Positions 46,717 through 58,913 of a stretch of DNA of 64,000 nt are shown in pieces. The first letter of the stretch is position 1. The number at the start of each line of letters is the position of its first letter. This stretch comes from Echinarachnius parma (Eukaryota > Echinodermata > Echinoidea > Clypeasteroida > Echinarachniidae). The notes beneath the pieces were generated by a model. It had not been told where the DNA came from, did no database searches, and saw only the letters and a program-made list of their open reading frames with translations. The DNA is taken from positions 124,001 through 188,000 of the forward strand of contig JBAMJV010003226.1 in assembly GCA_037951105.1 (NCBI GenBank). Direction: 5' to 3'. The position numbers and the translations under genes are program-made.

Positions 46717-47782
46717 ATGGTTACATTTACAGATGCCTGTTTCGACGACGACGATGTTGTATTTTACAATTTGAGTCTCGAGCTCGACTTCGCCCTGACG
46801 TTGGTGCGGACCGACACTGAGGTCATATTCCGTGGTTACTTCATGCCTTTCATCAGTCATGTGCGTCTGTCTCATAGGCAATGGCGCGTTTCTATTCGTC
46901 GTGGTGCGCGTACGCGAGATGCGCACCGTAACCAACTTTTATCTGAGTAATCTTGCCATGGCCGACATCGCTTTCGTTCTGACGGGTACGATCGAGAAGA
47001 TGTACTACTTCTACTACACTCCGCTTGCCGGTAACGTCCACACTGAGGTCGGCGTCCAAGGCTGCGTCATCATTACCTTCCTGAAAGCATACGCGCATTT
47101 CGCGTCCACCTTTCTTTTGACCATGGTGACGGTGGAGAAGTTCTACTCCATCTGCAAGCCGCTGCAACACCGGCTTGTCTCCGGCTGGGATCGGACTCTC
47201 AAGATAACCATTGTTGTGTGGCTCATAGCAGTGGTATTCGCGTCTTTGTCTGTTGTAGACTGGTCCGCTATTACGTATTTTTGTGTTTTGAGGCCAGATG
47301 ACGTCATATTTAACAAGTTCCCGCGCCTGATTGGTCGCTGCCACTCGCCGTCATATGTGCTTAGCGACGCAATCACAGGAATTGAGACGGTCCCTTTCTT
47401 CGCCGCCATGGTAATCAACGTCTATCTTTACGCGCGAATCGTTCGGGGTCTGCATTCTCGCGTGCGCGTCGACGCCTTGCGGGCGCGAACTAGGGACAAC
47501 CAGGTGCGCGCCGCTCATACGCGTAACGTCGTCGCGCGCATGCTGGTCATCAACGGCGTCGTGTTCTTATTGTGTCTTGCGCCATTTAAAGCGGCGACTC
47601 TTGCAATGATGATTGCGAACGCCTCTCCTGGAATCAGCCCGGGCGCGTTTAACTTCGATGCAGTGCGACGAGTTATGCCCGCTTTTCAGAGCCTCCATTA
47701 CATCAATTCGACAATTAACCCCTTCATTTATGGCGCCACAAATCCACACTACAGAAGGAAGTTTAAGCAAGCGGTATGGTAG
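46717..47782 (+). CDS. rhodopsin-like (class A) peptide-type GPCR, single exon, one apparent frameshift
   Basis: The frame from 46832 gives 316 residues with seven hydrophobic segments: TM1 LIGNGAFLFVVV (N17), TM2 NLAMADIAFVL (D45), TM3 after Cys78, W130 in TM4, TM6 FLLCLAPF (P251) and TM7 NSTINPFIY (NPxxY) followed by RRKFK. The basic i3 loop has many Arg. TM3 ends VEKFYSI, so the conserved Arg of E/DRY is Lys (102-104), and TM6 lacks the usual Trp before Pro. The natural N-terminus (acidic, with an NLS glycosylation site, ending VIFRGYFMPFIS) is read in another frame from ATG 46717 up to about 46860. One extra base, or two missing, between 46845 and 46870 separates it from TM1. Text around MRTVTNFYLSNLA resembles the invertebrate TRH/neuromedin-type neuropeptide receptors; ligand not determinable. 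Confidence 0.8.
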
Positions 47783-47894
47783 CCTTTGAATGAATGGATG
47801 TATACAAACTCGATATAAACGTAAACTAATGTATCTATCACACTATTTGTAATGAAACGACCAAAACAATTAAGAATGTTGTCGTATATACCCA

Positions 47895-48261
47895 GCAAAC
47901 ACAAAACGTTTACAGAACGTTTACAAAACGTTTTTATTAGGTTCCATGGGTCTTCGTCTGTAATGAACGTTCTTAAAACGTTTTTATTAGGTTCCATAGG
48001 TCTTCGTCTTTAATGAACGTTTACAGAACGTTCTTAAAACGTTCTGCTGGTCCTTGCACTTAAAAGCAAATACATGAAGGGTTTTTTATTGGTTTTTCTA
48101 ACGTTTAAACAACGTTCTAAAAAAGTCCATTTGGAACGTTCTAAAAACGTTTTCAACCTTCCACAAATAAACGTTTTAAAAACGTTTTCACAGAACGTCC
48201 AAATAACCAACTTTGAACCTGTTTAGAACGTTCAGAAAACGTCCAATTGTTAGTTGGGTAT
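47895..48261. mobile_element. AACGTT-array element, copy 2
   Basis: Starts CCCAGCAAACACAAAACG and ends CAATTGTTAGTTGGG, with TATA before and TATC after (possible TA duplication). Filled with AACGTT and AAACGTTTT. 113 bases after the GPCR stop codon. Confidence 0.75.
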
Positions 48262-48919
48262 CGCAACCAATGTTTGTCAATTTGTGATATTAGCGATTAA
48301 AGCTGCTTAAATGAGAATTTAAAAACATATACCTAATTAATTCACATCCCATTTATATTGTAGTCAATTATTTCAAACAGAAGGAAACTGAACAGAAATA
48401 CATAACTTTATAATTATAAATGGAAATGAAATAATAGGGTTTTCCAAGGACCCGGGACGTCCGGATTTTTAGACCGATGCTCGATTTATACCAACTGCAG
48501 ACTTGAAATCCCACTTCATATAATACAGTGTGTAATCTTCAAGCCTGAAGTAACAGTTTATACCGGATGAAGATAGGCCTGTAGAAAATGAATTGTCATT
48601 TGAAATCATTATTTTTACCCCATCAACGTCAGTATTATCTTTAAAATGTCAAAACTGACGTTTACATGCATTTTGCAATGAAACTCTTTGAAATATTTTC
48701 CAGAGATATTGATTAAATAAAATATGTAGTGTGAACAACCATTATCATTCTTTTAAATAATGTGGTTATACGAATGAAAGTGCAATATGAATAAAACAAA
48801 CACACCTGTCTTGTATAATATAACCCCGCACCATTTGTATGAAACAATATGTATTAATTGGCAGCGTTGTATGTTTGTTTTGTTATATTTGTTGTTTATA
48901 TTCATTAATAACATATATA

Positions 48920-50323
48920 CACTCAGCAAAAAAAGAAAGTGAACACTTTTTCAAGTTCATATTTTTCATATAAGATTGTATAGAAAACAAATAAATTATG
49001 TATCAAATTAAAGGATATTTAATTGTTTTTCAACCTGGTAGGTGAATACAAAGTGAAACTTTACGCATGAGTGAACACATTCAATTGTCTGTTCCAAGGT
49101 GCAAAAGTAAAAATTGCAAAATTGCGCAAAAGATTTAAAAGTCATATTGTACAGAAAAGTTCAGCAAAACACGATATAGATTTGCATGGTTCATTGCACT
49201 TGAAGCTAGAGGTCAAGGTGCTCGCCATGTGTCAACACAAACCATAAGAAATCGACTCCATGCTCAAGGAATCAAATCAAGAAAAGCAGCAAAAACCCGC
49301 TTTCACACTTGCACACAGAAAAGCAAGACTAGTGGGCAAGGAACCATGTGAGATGGACAAGGGTTTAATGGCGCCGAGTACTCTTGACAGATGAGTCCCG
49401 TTTCTGTATGCAAAACAGCGACGGCAGAATTCATGTTTGGAGGAGGAGGAGGAATGAGCACTTCAAGGATGCTTGTGTCAAGGAAGTGCAGCAAGGACAC
49501 AGAGGGAGTATCATGGTATGAGACAGCACGGATGAGGACCGTACAGAGATGGTCATCCTCAACGGCAACTTGAATGCAAAACTGTACATCAGTGACATCC
49601 TCCAACCCGTTGTAGTGCCATACGTGGAGAGGAATCCGAAAACCATCTTCAAGGACGATAACGCACATCCTCATCCCGCTCGAGTTGTCCATCAGTTTTT
49701 GGAGGAGCACAACATCGAGCGAATGGATCCCTGCTCAGCCTGCTTGCCCCATACGAACCCTATCTAAGCCATATGGGACCAACTAGGAAAGGCCGTAAAT
49801 GGGCGCATCCGACCTGGTGACACCCTTGAAGACCTGGGTCGGTATACCTGACCGCGAGGAGTGGAGAAACCTATCACAGGAGAGAGTACACGGAGTGATA
49901 TCCAACATTCGCCGTTTAACAGTCATGGTGGCCCAACAAGATATTGACTTTAAAAAAAGAAAGAAAGAAACACTGCAAAGAAAAAAAAAGAACCCGACTC
50001 TAAACAAACAACGATTACTCTTTTTAATAATTTTCTTTTCAAGTGCAATGAACCATGCAAACCTTTATCATGTTTTGTTGAACTTTTCTGTGCAATATGG
50101 ATGTTTATATTTTTTGTGCAATTTTGCAGTTTTTACTTTTGTACCTTGGAACAGACAAATGAATGTGTTCACTCATGCGTAAAGTTTCAATTTGTATTCA
50201 CCTACCAAGTCGAAAGCCAATTAAATATCCTTTAATTTGATATATAATTTGTTTATTTTTCATAAAATCTTATATGAAAAATATGAACTTGAAAAAGTGT
50301 TCACTTTCTTTTTTTGCTGAGTG
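48920..50323 (+). mobile_element. Tc1/mariner transposon, inactive
   Basis: Inverted ends CACTCAGCAAAAAAAGAAAG and CTTTCTTTTTTTGCTGAGTG are flanked by TA (48918-48919, 50324-50325). The arms run for well over 100 bases, through ATTTAATTGTTTTTCA and ATTCACCTACC on one side and the matching complements on the other. A degraded transposase lies inside. Confidence 0.92.
49160..49925 (+). pseudogene. Tc1-type DDE transposase relic
   Basis: The reading frame moves between three phases. Recognisable blocks in order: ARHVSTQTIRNRLHAQGI (helix-turn-helix end), LLTDESRF (first catalytic Asp region, about 49380), DGRIHVWRRRR-NEHF, GNLNAKLYISDILQPVVVPY, DDNAHPHPARVVHQFLEEHN (second Asp), then NPI-stop-AIWDQLG. 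In active Tc1 proteins the NPIE Glu is the third catalytic acid; here that codon is TAA (49765-49767). Also RPGDTLEDL-RYT and ERVHGVISNIRR near the end. Dead by frameshifts and by this stop. Confidence 0.85.
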
Positions 50324-50325
50324 TA

Positions 50326-52590
50326 TATTGTACCAGACCATTCATCTATTGCTTTGTATTGCTTTGTACGAGTCAAGATACCGTAAAACCAAAGTAATGT
50401 ACATTTCCCTCCGTCACTGTTCGTGCTTTAATTTCATCATGATCATGTAACTAGAAATGTCATAACATATCTAAATAAAAACCAATATCAAATAACACCG
50501 TCACCGAGATAGTTGTTTTGGTCTGTACATGTAGCCCCAAATGTGTATAATATATTCCCCACATTTTCCGATTTATAAAAAAAAAGATTGTTTTTGTAGC
50601 CAGTGATAGATCTACGTATAAGCGTTCCGTTATTTTTGCTACATGATCATATATATATATCTCAAAATGAAAATGTCATGGCTTATCTAAACAAGAAAGC
50701 AAATCAAATTGAGTTCATTTTCTTCTGCCAACATATCGCTCGTAGGCCTATACATATCTTTCTATTTTTACATTTTCCCGACCATGCAGTTGTTCATTGC
50801 CCGCGCGTGTATGTAAGTCTGTATAGCCAGTTATAAATCTACGTATACGTGTGTACCATAACATTTCCGTAATTTTGGGCTTTAGTTTTTGTAAATGATT
50901 ATAATCTATATCAATTCTTTAAATGTCGTGGCTTATCTAAACATGAATTTAAACCAGATCAAATAACCCATACGTTTGTTTTTCTTCGTTACTCATGTAA
51001 GCCTATCAAATACCATGGCATGTTCCCCGTTTTCCAATAAAAACCAACAGTACAATTATATTTGGTTTGCATGTACGCGGCCAGTCAGCTAATACAATTT
51101 CCATCATTTTTGCTAGGCCTATCTCAAAATGAAAATGTCATACATATATTTATATGAGTAACATAACTACGAAAGACACAAGAAGAACAAAACAAGTTGT
51201 CCAGTATCCGCAAGTATACTATATTATATGCGCTTTATAATATCCCATATCTAACCTTTCCCTCCACATTTTTGTTTGTTTGTTTCTTTAGCTAAATTAT
51301 CATAATATAATAATGATGGATTGAATATGTCTCTGCCTGCGATGTACGTACCGGCTAGCGATACCTCGATCAATCTTAGCATCATCATGTTGTTGTTAAA
51401 CGCAGCTTATATTTTCATAACCTAAAGGAATGGTATAAAATACATTTTCATTATTTTCAATCTTTTTACAAATTATTATTTTCATTAATTGTTTTGTTGA
51501 AACCGACTCTTCACAGCATCAGCAACTGGACTTTGTCATTCATTACTAATTGAACTTTTAAAAAAATCATTAATTGATTAAAAATGCCCACCCTTTTGCA
51601 ATTGAAACAACTAGGTCAAACATCCGCGATAAAATGGAAACGGTAATCATTTAAATTATTACACTTGAGCGACTATAACTTTTAAGTGTCTACCGATTAC
51701 GTAAATGGCCATTATCAAACAGTAACTTACCGTATTATTGTTTATGAATGCTTTATGTATAATGTATATGAAGTTAAGTTGTAATGTACGTTTTATCGTG
51801 TTCATAAGAACTTTTACACTTGTATGCATATCTTTATTTCTATATATCTTTGTGAAAATTTTACCAAATTCAGCTGTCAGGCTGCTATGTACTTATTATT
51901 CAATAAACCATTTTCCAGTTCAATTCGATTCGATTAAAAAAAAAGTATTTGTTGATCAATAACAATTTATTTTAAAATAATGTTGGTAAAATCATGCAAG
52001 TTCATGTTAAACAACATACCTGTATTATATACAAGCGCGAGTCATAATTTATACTTCTCAAAAATACTGAAAATTCATTTTACTAAATAGGTTAGTTGAA
52101 GTTTATTTTCCTGTCAATTAATGTGTGAAGAAAAATTAAACGAAATTTTGAGTGGCCACGTCTTACTTTCCTAAACGTTGCATCGAATTACTCTGACCTG
52201 TTGTTTTTTTGCATCTGTAAATGCTAACTTATCTTTATTTGTGCAATATATTGTGTAGCTGTTGTAAGTTGAAATATATTATTTTATAGTTTATGATATT
52301 TCATTTTAATTACATTGTAGTTGCATGCACCCATTTAGTTCACAGGCTACGCGTATCGATTGTTAATAAAAATTAATTTGTCTTTTTATCTTTCGTTTCA
52401 GTCGAATTCATTAATTTTGTCAGCTGACTTTAATCCTGAGAAAGGTCTCGCTCGAAAAGTCAGAAAATAAGAGACAAAGAAAAATACAAAAACAATAATT
52501 CATAATAAAGATTGGTAAAAAAATGTTTTCAAAATAATAAATATTAAATATAAAGAATTACACTATGACAAATGCATGATGTTAGATAGC
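50326..52590. other. no feature seen
   Basis: About 2.2 kb of AT-rich DNA with weak internal similarity (GTCATGGCTTATCTAAACA-GAA recurs about 50676 and 50926). No coding or TIR structure. Confidence 0.4.
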
Positions 52591-52599
52591 TAGAGGTTG

Positions 52600-52709
52600 A
52601 AAAATAGAGGGTCGAGTAGAAAGAAAGGAAGGAGAAGAAAGACATTATGAAGTAGAAATAGTAAGAAAGAGTGAGAGAAAGAAAGAAAGTTGGCGCCGAA
52701 TCAGACCCC

Positions 52710-52740
<31 letters not shown>

Positions 52741-52850
52741 ACACATGAGCATGAACACAGAATTACTTGTTGTGTGGGATGGGGAATCAGCAAGAGGGGG
52801 AGAGGGAGAGCGAATGCGAACATGAGAAGGGTGGGGGGGGGGGGGGGAAG
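52600..52850. repeat. GA-rich tract, poly(C) and (CA)n, then poly(G)
   Basis: AAGAAAGGAAGGAGAAGAAAG, then about 20 C followed by ACACACACAC, then GGGTGGGGGGGGGG. ORFs are artefacts. Confidence 0.75.
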
Positions 52851-53317
52851 CCTAATTAGATATACCCAAAATATGTTTTTAAAGAAGCAGACGCAGACAG
52901 ATAAATACTTTATAGGATCGGATGGAGTGAGATAATTTAGAGTTTGAGTTTATACGAATCATCACCATTCAAAAAAGGCTAGCTGCCATTAATAACCATA
53001 AATAACATGCTTTTTAGCTTCGATTCTGGATAACACCTACAATATGTAGAAAGAGATAAACGAAGTGTGACGTCAAAGCTATTTATTGCCAACGGTTCTA
53101 AACAATGTCAGGCAAGCTACACATTTCTGACCTATCGGTTGCTAAGGCAATCGGCCAGCCTCATCCCACTACCAAAAGCCTGAATCAAAGGACAAGTTGT
53201 TAACAACCATTATTTTGTTATAACAAAAGATTATGACATCACTACTTTGGTACACTACAGAGCACCGCAAATACAGACCTTATGGCATCTATATCTCCAT
53301 TGTATTTTTGTTTAAAT

Positions 53318-53350
53318 TTTTTTTTTTTGGGGGGGGGGGGGGGGCTGGGG
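53318..53350. repeat. poly(T)poly(G) tract
   Basis: TTTTTTTTTT followed by about 14 G and CTGGGGGG. Confidence 0.7.
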
Positions 53351-53579
53351 GGATACCTTGTACTCAGTATCATCAAGACAAAATATAAAACAAAATATAA
53401 CTAATTTTCATTAGAATATTATAAAATCACTTTAATATAATTAACGGATGGTAACATTGCTTATAAATGCAGTTCATTTTAATATGCATATATACTGTAC
53501 ATATACACACACAATACACACATCATGGACCCTTAGTAAAATAGATTGAATAACATTTTTAGTTATTATTTCATATACT

Positions 53580-54326
53580 GGGACATTCTTGGTCACGTGT
53601 GTGACCCAAAACATGAAAAATTTTGAAATAGGATGCTTATATTTCAGTAAGTAAAGAGGTATAATGATTTTTACTTTGTATGTGGCTTGAATATGTTGAA
53701 GTCTTTCAGACTTAACACAAAAGATTTTATGAGGATTACGTTACTCAATGTCAGAGGTCAAATGGCATGGGTCACGTGTGTGACTTCGCACAGAGCGCTT
53801 TTTTCATAACTCAATTTCATTTGGGAAATCCTTTGAAATATGAAAAGCTATAATGTTCATCTTATTACCAGACAAGTATAATAGATCTGTAAGTACAAAA
53901 ATAGCAATGAATAAGAATTATATCAAACCGTTGTTTTTTATTGTATTTAATTATGTGGTAACGTCTGGTCACTGTGTGACATTTTGGAGTGGTCACGTGT
54001 GTGACATGTACAATAGGAATGGAAAAATGGGAATTTTATAATATCAGGTTTAGAAAGGAATGAAAGGTTCAATTTTTACAAAGTTGGTATCAACATGTAC
54101 AGGAAAGTGAGAAGAATAAGCTTGCTAACTATCCTTTTGATATCTTGATTATTTTCTGGGTTATGATTTTAGAAAAATATTGAAATATGTAAATTTATGC
54201 AAATGAGTATGAAAGTGTCTTTGTTTAATGTAAATCATATATTTCATGAAATTTTACACATGGAACAAAACAGAAAAATAAAACTTCAATTTTTACGAAA
54301 AAGTTTCACTTTTCAAAGAATGGCCC
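53580..54326 (-). mobile_element. 747-bp CACGTG-rich TIR element, copy 2 (inverted relative to 8193-8959)
   Basis: GGGACATTCTTGGTCACGTG at the left and CTTTTCAAAGAATGGCCC at the right, flanked by TACT (53576-53579, 54327-54330). Collinear with copy 1 along its length, including the GCGAAGTCACACACGTGACC motif, here read as GGGTCACGTGTGTGACTTCG. Confidence 0.8.
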
Positions 54327-54737
54327 TACTGTTAAAAATCAAAATGAAAATATAAAAAGTAAGTATTCATAAAAATAGAATTCCATTACATATTTCATTG
54401 AAAAATATATCAGATCAATATAAAAGATCAATAAATAACCATATGTATTTATACCCAATCATATATTGCCTTTTCAAACAAAAATTGTAGCAATTGTAAG
54501 TTATATAAAAATAATTTCAAGCAAAAATGTTGTCATGGAATGTGAACAGATATAACAATTTCAGTTTACAAAATCATTCATTTCATTCAAAAATGTTACC
54601 AAGGCAACATAGTTGCCACATACATGTACACCAATAATTAAGAAAAATACAAATCTTATACTCTCTCGTTTTCCCTTCGCTCTAGGTTCCTTGTCCCTCA
54701 AATATAATATGGTCGGGTGAGAAGAAGTCGATTTTAT

Positions 54738-54966
54738 GCAGCAGTCACACCGCCGAACCGAAACCAAACCGACACCAGACCGAACTAAAGTACAACTTTC
54801 CGCTATATCGGGCACCGACATAAGCACGAACTAGGGTTAGCTGTCACAACAAAAAAATACCGGCAACTCCGATACCACACAGACACCAAACTGACAGCAC
54901 CCCGGACGTCCCCGAAACGTCCCCAAATTGTTCGGTCTAGTGACGGTTTGGCGGTGTGACTGCTAC
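54738..54966. mobile_element. 229-bp TIR element (GCAGCAGTCACACCGCC)
   Basis: TGCAGCAGTCACACCGCCGA pairs with GGCGGTGTGACTGCTACA. The interior contains CCGAAACC/CGACACC-type near-repeats. Confidence 0.7.
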
Positions 54967-54974
54967 ATCCTATA

Positions 54975-55190
54975 GGGGTTAATTGAGCTCTGCATACCAT
55001 CTTGTTAATCAGAGCCTTAAATATGCGATCTCACATTTGTTGATATTAATTAATTACAATTTTTCGGAAGATTTATCAAAAATAAAAGAGAGCTACAAAA
55101 GTACAAGGCTCCCTAAATTGACACAAGATTTATCTCAGAAGTACAAAAAGTGACTTAGCGCCCTTCTCTTTCTCAACCGATGATACATAA
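54975..55190. repeat. dispersed repeat shared with 62198-62400
   Basis: TTGAGCTCTGCATAC-ATCTT, then TTAGAGCC-type text, AATAAAAGAGAG, and AGTGACTTAGCGCCCTTCTCT recur in the same order in the second copy. Confidence 0.5.
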
Positions 55191-55272
55191 ATTGGTCATA
55201 GCGTAAATTGCAAAACTATCCATTTTCAAAGGTGATATATCAGTGGTTTTACATGTATGCATAATTCAGTAA

Positions 55273-55516
55273 TCCTGCACTTTAAGGGGATATATTATTT
55301 TTGGTTGCTAACTTATACTGCCCATAGTCCATAGCCACTAAATCTAACCATAGCCAATCAATCCAACTTATAGCCACTAAATGTAACCATAGCCCCAAAA
55401 TCTGACTTATAGCCACTAAATCTGACCCATAGCCACCAAAGTTAGGGTTAGGGTTAGGGTTAAGGTTAGTGTTGCAGCTAGCAACCAAAAATAATGTATC
55501 CCCCTAAAGTGCAGGA
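55273..55516. mobile_element. TIR element containing a telomere-like tract
   Basis: TCCTGCACTTTAAGGGGATA...TTTTTGGTTGCTA pairs with TAGCAACCAAAAA...CCCCCTAAAGTGCAGGA. Inside are degenerate TAGCCACTAAATCTGACC units and GTTAGGGTTAGGGTTAGGG at about 55441-55465. Confidence 0.75.
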
Positions 55517-55733
55517 TTGCCCGTTATTCACTGTAGTACACACGTTTTTAGCAAAAAATCACCAAGATTGGAAAATATTGATGATTTTATATTTAAGCAC
55601 TTCTCTGTCACTCATATAGCTCAGTAAGAACCTTATTTGCCGCAAATTCTTTTACAGACTTTTCGGAAAACATGTTTGACTGTAGAAGTTGGAACCAAGC
55701 TCATATACATTCAATATAAACCATACTTAAAGG

Positions 55734-56112
55734 GATCTAGTAACTTTGTTGACATGTGCAAAAATTTATGAATGGTTGATACAATGTATATTGTTGTTAT
55801 CTGATATGTCCACAGGGTATTGTGTGAAAATTTCAAGTCAAATGGACGTTATATGGCCGAGTAATGAGCAAAAATGCAAAGTGATGTTCACAAACTCATT
55901 GCGCTCACTTTGTACGCGGTTTTCGCGATCCGTTGGATTATTTAACATCTGAACACTTCAATCGTAAATATCTTTTTAACGAAAGGGAAATTTGAAAAAC
56001 CGAAACCTGTCCTATGATTTTATTGTTAATACAAACACAACAAGGTATGAGGGAACCGCTAGAATTCCGAATTGATTTTGAGGATTTGGACAATGTTACT
56101 AAGTCCCTTTAA
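55734..56112. mobile_element. AAAGGG MITE, uninterrupted copy
   Basis: CTTAAAGGGATCTAGTAACT...GACATGTGCAAAAA to AATGTTACTAAGTCCCTTTA. Inverted ends of about 25 bases. Serves as reference for the interrupted copies. Confidence 0.8.
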
Positions 56113-56115
56113 ACG

Positions 56116-58009
56116 ATCAATACATACAGATATATTTCTGCTACCATTAGTACTGAAAGGTAATATATAGAAACAAGTGAATGGTGGACTTGCTAGTGGA
56201 GTTTTCCCCTAATTAACAATAAAAGGTCCCTCAAAAAAGTCATGTTCTTACTTATAAACATACATTTTCATAACATATTTAAGTTAAAATCTCGTTATAT
56301 AGCAAAATTTATTAAAATAAACAATTATGTTTTTCTAGCATTTATAGAGTTACACATATTATTTCTATATTCTACTTATTGCTATTTCAGTGTCATCAGC
56401 TATCCCCAACACTCATCTATTTTATGTAAACATATTTTACTTTTGCAAATAACATATTATAACTAGAAGGCCGACAAAGTCAGCATACCCACGCCTCCCA
56501 TTAGCCCTGTTCTACCCCTTCGTCGGCCTCAACCCTGTTTTGCTTACCGATGCATCCTAAAAACATAGTGATCAACCGTTGAACAGAACGAGTGTATGAA
56601 CTGTATGTTTATCTTAAGCGTATAAGTTTAAATTGCATGTAAATTGTCCACTTGAGAGGATCATCACCATTGTTCTGGTCATTGGGCCAGGATGTGTGCA
56701 TTAATGCCATTAATTAATAATTATTAAATAAATAAATGTATTTTTCGGAAACTTACCAATTTCTTGGCGCTTCAAAGTTCAGATCAGCGTGTTGCAATTC
56801 AATTCCGTTCCGTATTAATTAACCCGGAATCGAAAGTACCGTACCATAACATATGGTACCGTGCGCGCGATCGCGATGCACACCTGGACTAAACTTGTTA
56901 GTTGCTGCTCGATTGGATTCAGCGAGGTTACCGTACCGCGCCTATAACGTGCAGATATTATTTAGGCACACACGTGCATTAAATACATACTCAAACTTCA
57001 AGGTTCCACAGAATTTGCAGGGGTCAACCAATCATCACCAAAATCTAATCGATTCTTCCATGTCACTATCCAAACATTCCCTGAAAATTTGGTGCAAATC
57101 CGTTCACCCGTTCTCTAGTTATCTTGTACACAAACAAACAAACAAAAAAAAAAAAAAAAAAAAAAACAGACAAACAAACAAACATACGGAACCCTTTACA
57201 TAACCCCCTGCCGATTTCATCGGCGTGGGTAATTACTCAATAATATAATTATCTCATTAACATACACTTTTGAAAGATTGCATTTAAAAAGTACAGTTTG
57301 AAAGAACGCTTTTTCAAAATATCTCCTACAATTTCCTGTATTCCAAGTAAAATATAAATCAACAATTTTTAAAATCTATACATTTTAAGCATTTTCCACA
57401 CACCAGACTATATTTATGCATATTAATCAAGTAGTACATGAAATCAACTTGGAAACACTTACTATAATATATTGCATGTGATAACAGTCAATTACTACAT
57501 GTATGTAGTACAAAAAGGGAAAAAAAATACAAAAATGGTTAGACCTGCAGATTTCAGTGTCAAAGTGTACAATACAATTTTGAAAAATCAGAGGTAAAAC
57601 TAACATTACAGATTTTATTGCATCATTAGACAATTATTCCATCAATGTCTCAATCAATTACTGTCATTCACACACGTCATATGATCTAATATGCAATAAT
57701 TATAATAATATGATCTAATATGCAATAATTATAATAATATGATCTAATAGCAAAACACATTCCTAATATACATAACACTGAGTACCGTTAATTCATAATC
57801 TAATACTGAAGAACCAACATTACTCAGGAGTCATTTACAGTACAATCAATACTTTCACAAAAAAGTACTTGCTCATACAGTCTTGAATTATCTTCTACCA
57901 AGATAATCAAATTCACACAACATCATCCTTCTAAACACATCAAGCACATCAAACACAGAGCTACCATTTACGAAACAAGTTGAACTTTCTAGAGAAGAGT
58001 AAACAAGAT
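56116..58009. other. no gene; small repeats
   Basis: Poly(A) at about 57146-57166. A 31-bp tandem (ATATGATCTAATATGCAATA-ATTATAATA) lies at 57678-57749. No supported ORF. Confidence 0.45.
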
Positions 58010-58405
58010 TTAAAGGGATCTAGTAACTTTGTTGACATGTGCAAAAAGTGATGAACGATTGATAAAATGTTTATTGATGTGATCTTATATGTCCACTGAG
58101 TAAAGTGTGAACATTTCATGTTAAATGGATATTATAATTATTGCCAAGTAATAAGAGAAAATGCAAAGTGATATTTGCTAACTCCTTGCACTGGCTTTGT
58201 ACAAAGTTATAACTTTCCAGTGGATAATTAAAAATCCAAACAGTTCAATAGTAATTAACTTTTGAACAAAAGGGAAATTAAAAAAACCAAAACCTATTCC
58301 ATGCTTCTATCTATCGGTTATACGAATACAACAAGGTATGAGAGAACCACTAGAGTTATAAGTAAAATTTGTGGATTTAAACAATGTCACTAGATCACTT
58401 TAACA
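58010..58405. mobile_element. AAAGGG MITE, copy with 10-bp flanking repeat
   Basis: Body from AAAGGGATCTAGTAAC to GTCACTAGATCACTTT; AACAAGATTT occurs immediately on both sides. The other copies do not show this, so the duplication length for the family is uncertain (8-10 bp). Confidence 0.75.
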
Positions 58406-58913
58406 AGATTTCAGGGGTTTTAAGTCATATGTGACTTGTTATAATCCCCACATTTATATAATGTAATTGCCATTGTGTGGGGTCTTTGTATTCTCTTCTT
58501 TTTTTATGCTAAAATGTATTAATGAATGTTCATGTTTTTTTAATGGAAAAGTAACATCAATTCTATTCAATTCAATTAATTTCAATATTGTGCCAGGTGT
58601 CGGTAAGAAGGGTGTTAAAGGGACTTAGTAACATTGTCCAAATCCTCAAAAGCCAATCGGAAATCTAGCGGTTCCCTCATACCTTGTTGTATTTGTATTA
58701 ACAATAAAGAGGTTTTGTTTTTTTCAAATTTCCCTTTCGTTAAAAAGATATTTACGATTGAAGTGTTCAGATGTTAAATTATCCACTGGACCACGAAAAC
58801 AGTGTACAAAATGAGTGCAATGAGTTAGTGAATATCTCTTTGAATTTTTGCTCATTACTCGGCCATATAATGTCCATTTAACTTGAAACACCCAGTGGAC
58901 ATATCAGATAACA

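Noticed and set aside
46892-47418. Minus-strand ORFs of 150 and 91 codons opposite the GPCR
   Set aside because: Shadows of the receptor frame.
55441-55472. Chromosome end
   Set aside because: Only about four TTAGGG repeats, inside a TIR element with unique sequence on both sides.
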